Assembly (NCBI GenBank): GCA_017449745.1
Contig: JAFTFD010000072.1
Coordinates: 1 to 51,757, forward strand
Length of the DNA stretch: 51,757 nucleotides
From: Lachnospiraceae bacterium
Lineage (GTDB): Bacteria; Bacillota; Clostridia; Lachnospirales; Lachnospiraceae
Direction of reading: 5' to 3'
The notes below the pieces were generated by a model. The model was not told where the DNA came from. It saw nothing but the letters and a program-made list of their open reading frames with translations, and made no database searches. Below are positions 32,916 through 39,802 of this stretch, one piece after another (the stretch's first letter is position 1; each line of letters opens with the position of its first letter). Both the position numbers and the translations under genes were made by a program.

Positions 32916-33182
32916 ATGATTGTTTGTAAGTTGTCACGCGTGATGGGAGATAAACGATGGAACCAGAAACAGCTGGCAAAAGCTACTGGAATCCGCCCCA
33001 ATACGATTAACGCGCTGTACCACGGGTATGCAAAAAGAATAAGCCTGGAGCATCTGGAAAAAATCTGCAAGGCTCTTGACTGCAAACTCTGTGATATTAT
33101 CGTTGAAATCCCAGATGGGGAGGACAAAACCATCAAAGATCTGCCGACGCGGGATGCTGGCAAAAAATCAAAAACCTCCTGA
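32916..33182 (+). CDS. XRE-family regulator (YozG-like)
   Basis: An 88-aa helix-turn-helix protein: MIVCKLSRVMGDKRWNQKQL, then ATGIRPNTINALYHGYAKRI and LEHLEKICKALDCKLCDII. This is the compact YozG-type Cro/CI fold (HTH_26). It lies alone between the lysis module and the convergent accessory operon, with an inverted repeat in its leader. The start at 32916 gives the typical family N terminus. The gene end overlaps the terminator of the minus-strand operon. Confidence 0.85.
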   Translation: MIVCKLSRVMGDKRWNQKQLAKATGIRPNTINALYHGYAKRISLEHLEKICKALDCKLCDIIVEIPDGEDKTIKDLPTRDAGKKSKTS

Positions 33183-33202
33183 CCGCTGCAACGGCAGGAG
33201 GT
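33162..33202 (-). terminator. Terminator of the amidoligase operon
   Basis: Read on the minus strand, ACCTCCTG and CCG pair with CGG and CAGGAGGT (33174-33202), a stem of eleven pairs with one bulge. It is followed by TTTTTGATTTTTT (complement of 33162-33174). The hairpin lies in the end of the convergent regulator gene. Confidence 0.78.
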
Positions 33203-33208
33203 AAGATG

Positions 33209-33232
33209 GAGGGGAGGGTAGCGCCTCCCCTC
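33209..33232. terminator. Hairpin between convergent genes
   Basis: A nine-pair perfect stem GAGGGGAGG (33209-33217) with CCTCCCCTC (33224-33232), loop of six. A clear T run is missing on both sides, so it is only a possible weak or bidirectional terminator for the two converging transcripts. Confidence 0.5.
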
Positions 33233-33244
33233 TTGTCGTGTTGA

Positions 33245-33700
33245 TCAGCGCTTGGATAGTCTCAGTTCCCGCTTGTTCAGGTCCAGTGATTCCATCAGGT
33301 ACCGAAAGTCGAGATTGAAATCTTCATAGCCCCTGTAGATTGTGTCCACATAGCTCTCAGAGGGCCGTCCGGGGGTTGCGTCCGTGCGCATAATATAAAT
33401 CATACCTTTAATGGTGGAACCGTCCTCCATGGCCACAGGAACAACGTATTTCTGATAGAATATCGGGTATCCCTCATACCTGTCAAGTGACTGCTCATGG
33501 GCCTTTGTGATTTTCCATACTCCCACTGGAACGAATTTCTTCTCATGATACCTGACCGTTGCGTAGGATCCTGTGCGGCTCCCACGGTAGATCAGCTCGA
33601 AGTCCTTCAGAAATCCGGAGCCAACGGGCCTGGCCCCCGGGCACCGGAATGCCATCTGCTTTTTATCGAGATTGCTTCCATAAGCCACATAGTATTTCAT
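33245..33700 (-). CDS. Gamma-glutamylcyclotransferase-like protein (GGCT/AIG2)
   Basis: A 151-aa protein with the GGCT-like fold. The N terminus KYYVAYGSNLDKKQMAFRCPGA carries the Y-G-S-N substrate-binding loop. The segment LDRYEGYPIFYQKYVVPV holds the glutamate (in EGYP) that acts as catalytic base in the family. Such enzymes cut gamma-glutamyl amine bonds by forming pyroglutamate. The ATG at 33700 has AGGAGG upstream; the open frame's 15 further codons upstream overlap the previous gene. It is the last gene of a three-gene operon with an amidoligase, so it probably reverses or trims the product of that enzyme. Confidence 0.88.
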   Translation of the reverse strand: MKYYVAYGSNLDKKQMAFRCPGARPVGSGFLKDFELIYRGSRTGSYATVRYHEKKFVPVGVWKITKAHEQSLDRYEGYPIFYQKYVVPVAMEDGSTIKGMIYIMRTDATPGRPSESYVDTIYRGYEDFNLDFRYLMESLDLNKRELRLSKR

Positions 33701-33882
33701 TCTGATACCTCCTCTATTCCTTCGGCCACATAGCCGATATTCCATTCATCCTTCCATGCCGGTCTGTTGTACCGGTAAAACTCCTCTTCAGCTGCTTCAG
33801 GTGATTCGGCTTCGATCCTCAAGGATCCCTGTTCGGCGCCGTTGATCCCGTAATATGTCCAGATCACGATAAAGGTTCTCAT
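33697..33882 (-). CDS. Small protein between amidoligase and cyclotransferase
   Basis: A 61-aa protein starting MRTFIVIWTYYGINGAEQGS, with an acidic helix ESPEAAEEEFYRYN. It overlaps the following cyclotransferase start by four bases (ATGA type). It has the look of a small alpha-beta protein (a beta strand with WTYYG, then a helix E-A-A-E-E-E-F). The family is not recognised, but analogous small proteins occur in amidoligase operons. It could be an accessory protein or the substrate itself. Confidence 0.7.
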   Translation of the reverse strand: MRTFIVIWTYYGINGAEQGSLRIEAESPEAAEEEFYRYNRPAWKDEWNIGYVAEGIEEVSE

Positions 33883-33915
33883 TGTGCTCTCCTTTCTGAT
33901 TATCAGGAGGGTGGC

Positions 33916-34845
33916 TTATGCAGCCACCTGCTCCATTTCTGCTGCCTTCTTCAGTTCCTTCAGAAGATGGAACCGGCAGGTTTCAAATTCCTTTCCGGTC
34001 AACCCCAGGCGGTTGGTCAGTACACTCTGCATGATGTTCAGCTTCTGCTTGGCAGTGTAACCAGCGGTCTTGCGGAACATTGTGTTTCCATTCTCTTCGA
34101 TTGCCCAAGCGGAGATTGCGAGGCAGAACTGAACGTAGGCCTTAACCTTGCCTGCATGAAGTGTGCTGTTGAACAGCCGGAACTCTACGGTTCCTTTGGA
34201 GAAAAAGCTGTGGAGATTGAGTGCGTGATAACGGGTGTAGTTGTAATGCTGGTGATCAATGCCGCCGGTGTAGTTATCATTTGCCCGGCTGTACCAGATC
34301 CTTTCGGTGGAGGCCATCGTGGGAGATGTCTGTTTCCGGATGCTCTGGCGAAGCTCCCGGGAGATGGGCTTGCACCACTGGTCTTTCCGCTCACCGATTG
34401 CCAGGGCTTCATAGATGATGTCCTGCCGGTTGTACATGAAGTTCACCAGGTTCTTCAGGGAGTTCACATTGTGGTTCGCGCCATCGACGTGGACGTGGAT
34501 CCCGCAGCTGTCATTTGCAACACCACCGTTTTCTTTGAACTTCCGGACGATTTCCTGCAGGGTGTCCAGATCTCCGTACTGAAGGATCGGGGTAACGAAC
34601 TCAACTCTGTAGTCATCGTAGTTGTCGTGGCCAACCTTGCGCTCCGGACGAATGGAGGAGTCTCTCATGATCTTCCAGTTTCTTCCCTTGTTGTCCCGGA
34701 TCGTCTGAGTGTGATAGCATCCGCCGGCCGGTGCGCTGGCTCTGCTTCTGAGCACCTCGGCCACGATGCTGGCGGCCATCCGTCTGGTGATACCTGTGAA
34801 TTCGATCTCAACTCCGTAGTTCTGGTTCTTAATAAGTTCTGACAT
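33916..34845 (-). CDS. Amidoligase family enzyme (ATP-grasp-like / GCS-like)
   Basis: A 309-aa amidoligase_2-type protein, of the glutamine-synthetase/gamma-glutamylcysteine-synthetase fold. Motifs in order are NYGVEIEFTG (metal-binding glutamates, residues about 9-18), DDYRVEFVTPIL, SCGIHVHVDGANHN (residues about 112-126) and KGTVEFRLFNSTLHAGK (about 220-236). Such enzymes join amino groups to glutamate gamma-carboxyls and in mobile elements are linked to AIG2-type cyclotransferases, as here. The peptide or small-molecule substrate is unknown. A minus-strand promoter TTGACA-16-TACTAT lies upstream (34921-34948). Confidence 0.88.
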   Translation of the reverse strand: MSELIKNQNYGVEIEFTGITRRMAASIVAEVLRSRASAPAGGCYHTQTIRDNKGRNWKIMRDSSIRPERKVGHDNYDDYRVEFVTPILQYGDLDTLQEIVRKFKENGGVANDSCGIHVHVDGANHNVNSLKNLVNFMYNRQDIIYEALAIGERKDQWCKPISRELRQSIRKQTSPTMASTERIWYSRANDNYTGGIDHQHYNYTRYHALNLHSFFSKGTVEFRLFNSTLHAGKVKAYVQFCLAISAWAIEENGNTMFRKTAGYTAKQKLNIMQSVLTNRLGLTGKEFETCRFHLLKELKKAAEMEQVAA

Positions 34846-34920
34846 GGCTTTTCTCCTTTGCTTTTGCGTGTCCGTCTCTGTTCTGGTTCCGAACAGGTGT
34901 TTGTGTTTGTTTGTGATTAC

Positions 34921-34948
34921 ATAGTATCATAGCCATGCCCCCTGTCAA
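34921..34948 (-). promoter_or_regulatory. Promoter of the amidoligase operon
   Basis: On the minus strand a perfect -35 TTGACA (complement of 34943-34948), a 16-base spacer and TACTAT (complement of 34921-34926). It reads toward the amidoligase gene and is divergent to the promoter at 35002-35030. Confidence 0.65.
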
Positions 34949-34967
34949 TGGTATTTTGAAAAATATT

Positions 34968-34996
34968 TTGATTATTTTAATCAACATTTTAATCAA
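34968..34996. promoter_or_regulatory. Operator-like repeats between divergent promoters
   Basis: Two direct copies of ATTTTAATCAA (34974-34984 and 34986-34996) with a period of 12 bp. The first also forms a palindrome TTGATT-5-AATCAA (34968-34984). They lie between the two divergent promoters and a regulator gene, so they are probably its binding sites. Confidence 0.6.
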
Positions 34997-35001
34997 AAAC
35001 A

Positions 35002-35030
35002 TTGACATGTATTTCAGAATGAAGTATGAT
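35002..35030 (+). promoter_or_regulatory. Promoter of the 78-aa regulator
   Basis: Consensus TTGACA (35002-35007), 17-base spacer, TATGAT (35025-35030). The start would be near 35037, which leaves a very short leader including most of the GGGAGGTGAG site before the ATG at 35049. Confidence 0.8.
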
Positions 35031-35048
35031 GATATGGGAGGTGAGACT

Positions 35049-35285
35049 ATGATTAAATGCAATCTATCCCTTTACATGGGGAGGGATCGGAAGAAAATCC
35101 AGGATGTGGTCAATGAAACGGGACTGGCCAGGAATACTGTCGGGAACTTATATAGAGACAAGGCCAGCAGGATAGATTACGACACTATTGACAAACTGTG
35201 CCGGATGTTCCATATTGGTGTAGGGGAACTTCTGGAATATGTCGAAGACGAGGAACAGGTATCACCAGCACAAAACGATCTGTGA
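35049..35285 (+). CDS. XRE-family regulator (YozG-like)
   Basis: A 78-aa HTH_26-type protein: MIKCNLSLYMGRDRKKIQDV, ETGLARNTVGNLYRDKASRI and TIDKLCRMFHIGVGELLEYV. It is alike in style to the regulator at 32916 and divergent from the amidoligase operon, with repeated operator-like sequences between the two. It probably controls that operon and itself. The ATG at 35049 follows GGGAGGTGAG. Confidence 0.85.
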   Translation: MIKCNLSLYMGRDRKKIQDVVNETGLARNTVGNLYRDKASRIDYDTIDKLCRMFHIGVGELLEYVEDEEQVSPAQNDL

Positions 35286-35522
35286 CCTCCGGTGATACCT
35301 GCGTGATACCTTTTTGATACGCAGAAGTGTGTAGAAACAATGCAATGCATCTCGCTAAAACATATGGGAAAATGCGGGCAATAGGTACAATCTGAAAACG
35401 TAGGAAATCAGAAAATACACTGTTCGCAAAAGAGTACGAATAATACACAAAATGCCCGGGAACCCGCATAAATACGGTGTTCTCGGGCTTATTTTTTTCC
35501 TCTTTGATACCTTTTTGATACC
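35258..35522. other. Putative attP region with repeated arm-type sites
   Basis: The sequence TGATACCTTTTTGATAC occurs exactly twice, at 35304-35320 and 35505-35521. Additional TGATACC copies lie at 35293-35299 and 35516-35522, and an inverted copy (GGTATCA) near 35258. They flank a gap of about 185 bp beside the 3' end of the integrase gene. This is the arrangement of integrase arm-type sites around an attachment core in lambda- and Tn916-type elements. The core itself is not identified; the imperfect palindrome at 35454-35488 is a candidate. Confidence 0.5.
35454..35498 (+). terminator. Terminator-like palindrome, possible att core
   Basis: A ten-pair stem GCCCGGGAAC (35454-35463) with GTTCTCGGGC (35479-35488), one wobble and a 15-base loop, is followed by seven T's. 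It can terminate the regulator transcript on the plus strand. Because it lies between the arm-type repeats it may also include the recombination core. Confidence 0.6.
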
Positions 35523-35541
35523 TGTTTTTTGATTTCTGTTT

Positions 35542-36651
35542 TTATTTCCCGTTTCCAACCATCTCCTCAGGATCAAAAAGCTTACCAATCTGTTCCGAGA
35601 TCTGACGGTCTTTTCCGGGATAAAGGTGAGCATAAGTGTTCCAGGTGGTCTGTACATTTTCATGGCCAAGGCGTTCCGATATCTGCATGATCGGCACACC
35701 CATCTCGATCAGCATACTGGCATGAGAATGCCTGAGGTCATGGAGCCTGATCACTTCAAGCCCGGCCTTCTTTGCGGTGCGCTGGAAGCAGGCGCGAAGG
35801 CCTGACTTCTTGAAATAGAAGATCCGGTCATCCGGAGCCAGGTACATCCCATCGATGTATTCAAGGAGCTCCTTGTGCAGCTGGTGGTGGATCGACACGT
35901 CCCGCTTCGACTTCGGCGTCTTTGGCGTGAGGATCATATCCTCCCCCTTGACGGTGGCCAGATTTTTATTGATGTGAACGATGGGATCCTTGCGGTCAAT
36001 GTCCTTGGGTGTGAGCGCCAGCAACTCCCCGGATCTCATGCCTGTATAAAACAGGAGGTTAAAAGCACAACGGTATCCGGGGCGCTTCTCATGCTGGATG
36101 AACTGCTCAAACTCATCACGGGTCCAGATCGACATTTCCTCTGCCTTGGCTTTACCCATGCTGCCGGCTGCCCTGCAGGGGTTCGCGCGGAGCCCATAGT
36201 ATTTCACGGCATAATTCATAATAGCGCTGAGATGCGAATGTATGCCTTTCAGATAGGTGTCAGCATATGGCTCATCATTCTCGTCCCGATAATTCATCAG
36301 TTCGTTCTGCCACTTCCGGATGGTGATGGCATCAATGTCGGAAACCTTCTGCCTGCCAAAGTATGGCAGGATTTTCTTCTCAATAACATATCGCTTGGAT
36401 TCTATGGTGGTTGGCTTCAGCCTGGTCGAGAGATCGGCCAGATAGTTTTCAACCAGAGAGCTGAACAGCAGATCCGGATCCTTCTTACCGGCATCCATAA
36501 AGGAGTGCTCATATTCCAGGGCCTCCCGTTTGGTTGTGAACCCCCGCTTGACTTTCCTTTTGTTCTGGCCTGTCCAGTCCGTATAGTGGAAGCTGGCATA
36601 CCAAAGCGTCTTGCCGGAGCTGTTCTGATATTTATATGCAGGCATTTCCAC
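35542..36651 (-). CDS. int: Tyrosine integrase
   Basis: A 369-aa site-specific recombinase. It has an N-terminal arm-binding domain (KTLWYASFHYTDWTGQNKRK, AP2-like), a core-binding domain (about 62-160) and the catalytic domain with R206 (TGMRSGEL), K247/K249 (TPKSKR), H304-x-x-R307 (HDLRHSH), H330 (LGHENV) and Y340 (TWNTYAHLY). All catalytic residues are present, so it should be active. The GTG at 36651 is in contact with the preceding regulator's stop; the ATG at 36645 is an alternative start. It integrates the phage at attB via the adjacent attP region. Confidence 0.95.
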   Translation of the reverse strand: MEMPAYKYQNSSGKTLWYASFHYTDWTGQNKRKVKRGFTTKREALEYEHSFMDAGKKDPDLLFSSLVENYLADLSTRLKPTTIESKRYVIEKKILPYFGRQKVSDIDAITIRKWQNELMNYRDENDEPYADTYLKGIHSHLSAIMNYAVKYYGLRANPCRAAGSMGKAKAEEMSIWTRDEFEQFIQHEKRPGYRCAFNLLFYTGMRSGELLALTPKDIDRKDPIVHINKNLATVKGEDMILTPKTPKSKRDVSIHHQLHKELLEYIDGMYLAPDDRIFYFKKSGLRACFQRTAKKAGLEVIRLHDLRHSHASMLIEMGVPIMQISERLGHENVQTTWNTYAHLYPGKDRQISEQIGKLFDPEEMVGNGK

Positions 36652-36652
36652 C

Positions 36653-36976
36653 TCATTTCTTTCGGCTTTTCAGGAACATATCATACATTCTCAGCAGGAC
36701 CATCCTGTCATTCTTCTCCAGGGATCGGTAGATCTGGATCAGCGATTGCTCTTCGTAGGATAGCCGGTACATCTCCGGAAGATCATCACGGGTGATTTCC
36801 TCCACAGTAACCTCGAACACCTCTGCAATTTTCGCAGCAAGATCAGCGGGGAGCTGCGTAACCCCTCGCTCTATATTAGAAATCCTCTGCTTGGAACAGC
36901 CAACCTTTTTACCCAGTTCAGACTGGAGCATCTCATGCTGACGCCGGAGTTCTTTGATACGTTCGCCTGTAGTCAT
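36653..36976 (-). CDS. XRE-family repressor-like protein
   Basis: A 107-aa protein with an N-terminal Cro/CI helix-turn-helix: MTTGERIKELRRQHEMLQSE, VGCSKQRISNIERGVTQLPA and AAKIAEVFEVTVEEI. A helical C-terminal tail follows (LIQIYRSLEKNDRMVLLRMY), like those of short SinR/immunity-type repressors. It lies between the Abi gene and integrase in one operon, which suggests control of lysogeny genes. The start lies 13 bases downstream of the Abi stop. Confidence 0.87.
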   Translation of the reverse strand: MTTGERIKELRRQHEMLQSELGKKVGCSKQRISNIERGVTQLPADLAAKIAEVFEVTVEEITRDDLPEMYRLSYEEQSLIQIYRSLEKNDRMVLLRMYDMFLKSRKK

Positions 36977-36989
36977 AGTTTCCTCGATC

Positions 36990-37859
36990 CTATCTTTTCA
37001 AAATGGACTTCCAGCGATATGGAAACCCGATGTGGCTTTTTGAAATGTAAGCCTGATACTTTGACAGCAGTTTTGCCAGCGGCTTGATGAAATCTTCGTT
37101 CCATTTATTTGGATCAGGATACATATATTTCAGCATGTACAATTGAGAAAACAACGTCCTGTCTGCCTGGAAATGATCTCCCTTTGGAATTGCGGGAATA
37201 GCAGGGAAAATCCAATAGTAAAGACGGGAGTAGTGCGCACATCGGTTTCTGAGATCAGTCAAACATCTCATCCAGCTGGTAAGGATCTGATAATTTACAG
37301 AATATAGAGAATTCGCAAGATATGACTTGTCTGGATTCTTCATGTCGGTATAAAAATGAGAAAGCATACCGAGAGTAAAATAATCAACGATAACCCAGAT
37401 AGGAAACTTCCCTCCGTACGTCACGATATGGTGATGAATAGCAGGAGCTTTCGAGTTATCCTGGATGGTCTTGTTGATCAGGCCCAGGAAAACCACGTGC
37501 TTATGACGGGCGTTATAGTTAGACGCGTCCATATATCCGTCTGCCCCATACTGATGCCCACTGTAATAAGACAGCTGCGTCCTTAAATAGATCTCAATTT
37601 TTTCGATGATTGTGGACAGGAGTGAGCGCAGCTCTTCATCAAAACGATATATTCCTTCAATCTGTTCTATGGTTACGTTGGGGGAACAGACATTTCCCGG
37701 TCCGTGAATAAAAGGAAGCAGATACCCGGTCAAGCGGTAGTAATTGACTCTCGAAAGAAAGGCTTCACAATAAGAAGGATCGCTGATGATGACGTTCCTG
37801 GAGGATAGGATAGATGCCTGTTGCTGAAATGTTGTGGGTGATTTCAGAGATTTGAACAT
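36990..37859 (-). CDS. Abi_2 family abortive infection protein (HEPN)
   Basis: A 289-aa Abi_2 (AbiD/AbiF-like) protein. Family motifs are VNYYRLTGYLLPF, YRFDEELRSLLSTIIEKIEI, a central FPIWVIVDYFTLGMLSHFY and LRNRCAHYSRLYYW. The R-x4-H in RNRCAH is the HEPN ribonuclease-like motif. Such proteins abort infection by other phages, here probably superinfection exclusion by the prophage. I chose the ATG at 37859 because a G-rich site precedes it; the frame is open 27 bases further. It is transcribed from a consensus promoter just upstream, together with the repressor and integrase genes. Confidence 0.87.
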   Translation of the reverse strand: MFKSLKSPTTFQQQASILSSRNVIISDPSYCEAFLSRVNYYRLTGYLLPFIHGPGNVCSPNVTIEQIEGIYRFDEELRSLLSTIIEKIEIYLRTQLSYYSGHQYGADGYMDASNYNARHKHVVFLGLINKTIQDNSKAPAIHHHIVTYGGKFPIWVIVDYFTLGMLSHFYTDMKNPDKSYLANSLYSVNYQILTSWMRCLTDLRNRCAHYSRLYYWIFPAIPAIPKGDHFQADRTLFSQLYMLKYMYPDPNKWNEDFIKPLAKLLSKYQAYISKSHIGFPYRWKSILKR

Positions 37860-37915
37860 AAAATGTGCCCCCATTTGACACTTCAACGAGAGGTGCGGGG
37901 GCTTCTGTCAACTTA

Positions 37916-37944
37916 AATATATCCCACGCCCCAGTGAATGTCAA
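37916..37944 (-). promoter_or_regulatory. Promoter of the abi-repressor-int operon
   Basis: On the minus strand TTGACA (complement of 37939-37944), 17-base spacer, TATATT (complement of 37916-37921). It points to the Abi gene at 37859. Confidence 0.78.
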
Positions 37945-37962
37945 CGAAAAAACTATTAAATC

Positions 37963-37970
37963 GTAATTAC
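37963..37970. promoter_or_regulatory. GTAATTAC operator-like palindrome
   Basis: The palindrome GTAATTAC followed by GTTTGTTA is found 19 bp upstream of the abi promoter. A like site (GTAATTAC with AAATGTTA) sits at the start of the early promoter at 39562, and a variant is at 39766. Confidence 0.4.
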
Positions 37971-37998
37971 GTTTGTTAATGACAATCTATTACGGCTG

Positions 37999-39018
37999 TC
38001 AGAAATCTTCGATTTCCCCTGTCTCCATATTATAAAACTCATCCGAGATCACATCGCCGCTGAACAACAGCTTCGCATCATTCTCTTCACCAGGAACATA
38101 TTTATGAACGGTGATGCTGAACATTCCAAGCACTACCGACACACAGGCCGTGGTGTTATCGTGCTTGTTGATAATACCGTGGATCTCGTCATCAGACTTA
38201 AAGAAGTTCTTATAATAACTGACGATATAGTTATTGACAGGAACTGACGTATCGACGAATGCCAGGCGCCATTTTCCGGTCACATCGTTTTTGACGGAAG
38301 AATGGAAGTCCACATGGATGGTATCAGAAGAACTGCTCGGAGCATTTGTCTCCGGAGCTTCCTGAGATGGAGCGGATTTTGAACGTTCCTTCAACAGCCC
38401 TGTTTTGTAATCATAAATGTGTTCGTTCGAATCGCCCCCAATATAGTAGTAGTGGCCATCATCGAAATCGTAAACATACAGCACTTCCCAGGGATAGCTG
38501 GCAGTCTCGTCATACACGCACTCGGCGATCAGAGTCTTCTCGGTATTGGTGGCGATCTTCGCATTAACAAAGACCATATCTCCATAAACAACGGCATTAC
38601 CGTAATCTTCGATGACAGAATTATCAGCGTCGACATTGATTTCCTGGAGCACTGGATAAAGAGCCACGGCAATGCTTACAGCAACAGACTGCAAAGATTC
38701 CTTCTGGTCTGATGAGACAGGTGTGAAATCCACGTTCACATCATCTTCCTTATCGATGTATCCCAGAGAAGAAAGGAGATCATCATCAATGGCATCGCCT
38801 TCGGGAAGATTGTTCTGTGCTCGATAATCTGAAATGGCCGCTTTTGTTCCGCTTCCTGCAATTCCATCAGGAGTGCCGCAATCAAATCCTTCTTCATTTA
38901 ATGCTGCCTGAACCGCCTTGATCACTTCTACGTTTCCGTAATCTACGCTACCGAAAGCAGATAACTGTACTCCCATGGCCATGGAGCATGCTAATAAGAT
39001 GCAGATTCCCTTTTTCAT
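37999..39018 (-). CDS. Secreted peptidoglycan-binding-like protein (lysogenic cargo)
   Basis: A 339-aa protein with a clear signal peptide (MKKGICILLACSMAMGVQLS, cleavage likely after SAFG). Next comes a peptidoglycan-binding-like domain (VIKAVQAALNEEGFDCGTPD, GTKAAISDYRAQNNL). The C-terminal part (about 100-339) is beta-rich and of unknown family, with an S/P/E-rich linker near residue 215-235. It is encoded alone on the minus strand between the immunity genes, the position of moron genes expressed from the prophage. It may change the surface of the lysogen; the exact effect is unknown. Confidence 0.72.
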   Translation of the reverse strand: MKKGICILLACSMAMGVQLSAFGSVDYGNVEVIKAVQAALNEEGFDCGTPDGIAGSGTKAAISDYRAQNNLPEGDAIDDDLLSSLGYIDKEDDVNVDFTPVSSDQKESLQSVAVSIAVALYPVLQEINVDADNSVIEDYGNAVVYGDMVFVNAKIATNTEKTLIAECVYDETASYPWEVLYVYDFDDGHYYYIGGDSNEHIYDYKTGLLKERSKSAPSQEAPETNAPSSSSDTIHVDFHSSVKNDVTGKWRLAFVDTSVPVNNYIVSYYKNFFKSDDEIHGIINKHDNTTACVSVVLGMFSITVHKYVPGEENDAKLLFSGDVISDEFYNMETGEIEDF

Positions 39019-39138
39019 ATCCTCATCCTTTCTTGTTCCCCGGAAAGGGGATAATCTTTGCCCTCTCGCCTGGTAGCGCAGGCCGAGATATTTTCCGTTT
39101 CTTTTTCTCAGGCGTGCTCTGGTACCACTCAGAGCGCT

Positions 39139-39486
39139 TTATTTTGCCTGTCTTAACTGTTCTTCCCGATCGGCGATCTGATGGAGATCGGCATGAAGCC
39201 GCATTGCTCCCTTGAAATCTCTCTGGACTTCCGGAGCAAGACTATGGATCAGGTTGAGCCATTCGCGGTCATCATCCGTTAATGCGCCAATGACCTCTGT
39301 TCCGTTCACAAGATAGTCCAAAGAGACATGAAAATGTTCAGAAAAACGCACAAGCATCTCTCCAGTTGGCAATTTTCCTTCACGCCAATTGGAAAGAGAA
39401 CCTTTGCTCAATCCCATATTTTTCAATAAAGTTGTGGGGCTGATACCATCTCGATCACATAAATGCATAAGTTGATCATAGAACAT
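39139..39486 (-). CDS. XRE-family CI-like repressor
   Basis: A 115-aa protein with an N-terminal HTH: MFYDQLMHLCDRDGISPTTL, MGLSKGSLSNWREGKLPTGE and RFSEHFHVSLDYLVNGTE. A helical C terminus follows (DDDREWLNLIHSLAPEVQRD). It is divergent to the early rightward promoter at 39526-39554, as expected of the prophage repressor. The ATG at 39486 was preferred, as GAGG lies seven bases upstream; the ATG at 39492 directly abuts that site. Confidence 0.85.
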   Translation of the reverse strand: MFYDQLMHLCDRDGISPTTLLKNMGLSKGSLSNWREGKLPTGEMLVRFSEHFHVSLDYLVNGTEVIGALTDDDREWLNLIHSLAPEVQRDFKGAMRLHADLHQIADREEQLRQAK

Positions 39487-39525
39487 AGCCATCCTCAGAA
39501 AGTGCAGAAAAATGACCATTGACTA

Positions 39526-39554
39526 TTGACAAGTTCAGATTTTTGCACTATGAT
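39526..39554 (+). promoter_or_regulatory. Early rightward promoter
   Basis: Consensus TTGACA (39526-39531), 17-base spacer and TATGAT (39549-39554), reading into the early operon. The palindrome GTAATTAC (39562-39569) lies at the expected transcription start, a good repressor site. Confidence 0.85.
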
Positions 39555-39802
39555 AAAAACTGTAATTACAAATGTTAGGCACGTAAACAACTCTAAGGTG
39601 GCTGCAACCACCTGAAAGAGCAAAAACACGACATAGGCTTGTGCCCGACATTCTCAGTTACACCGCCTCAGATCAGGTGCTGCGAGGTTCCCCAACCACA
39701 ACCGCAGTTGCCTGATACTGATGCGAATCCCAGATATTGTTATTCTACGGCAATATTTAACAAATGTAAATACAAACGTAAAGAGAAAGTGAGGTGACAT
39801 GG
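39555..39802 (+). other. Non-coding leader of the early operon
   Basis: The divergent gap (39487-39802) has no credible ORF. Besides the early promoter it holds a hairpin AGGTGG (39596-39601) with CCACCT (39608-39613), and a C-rich stretch of about 120 bp (39615-39740) without clear function. Parts of it look like a T-arm (GCGAATCCC) but no tRNA cloverleaf can be closed. Its end (39741-39790) is AT-rich with GTAAATAC. A long leader RNA with regulatory or small-RNA function is possible. Confidence 0.45.
39562..39569. promoter_or_regulatory. GTAATTAC operator-like palindrome at early promoter
   Basis: The 8-bp palindrome GTAATTAC, followed by AAATGTTA, lies 7 bp after the -10 box of the early promoter. 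The related sites are at 37963-37970 and, with one mismatch (GTAAATAC), at 39766-39773 ahead of the Cro-like gene. Confidence 0.45.

Noticed and set aside
33967..34842. 291-codon plus-strand frame
   Set aside because: It is fully antisense to the amidoligase gene, whose family motifs are clear; no start signals.
35875..36795. 306-codon plus-strand frame
   Set aside because: Antisense to the integrase with all catalytic residues; rejected as a shadow.
39047..39134. Hairpins CCCC-GGGG and GCTCTG-CAGAGC between the secreted protein and repressor genes
   Set aside because: On the minus strand, where both flanking genes lie, no T run follows; the T-rich side is on the plus strand, where no gene ends.
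39640..39740. tRNA-like sequence with a GCGAATCCC segment
   Set aside because: No acceptor stem or anticodon arm can be paired around it; not called as a tRNA.
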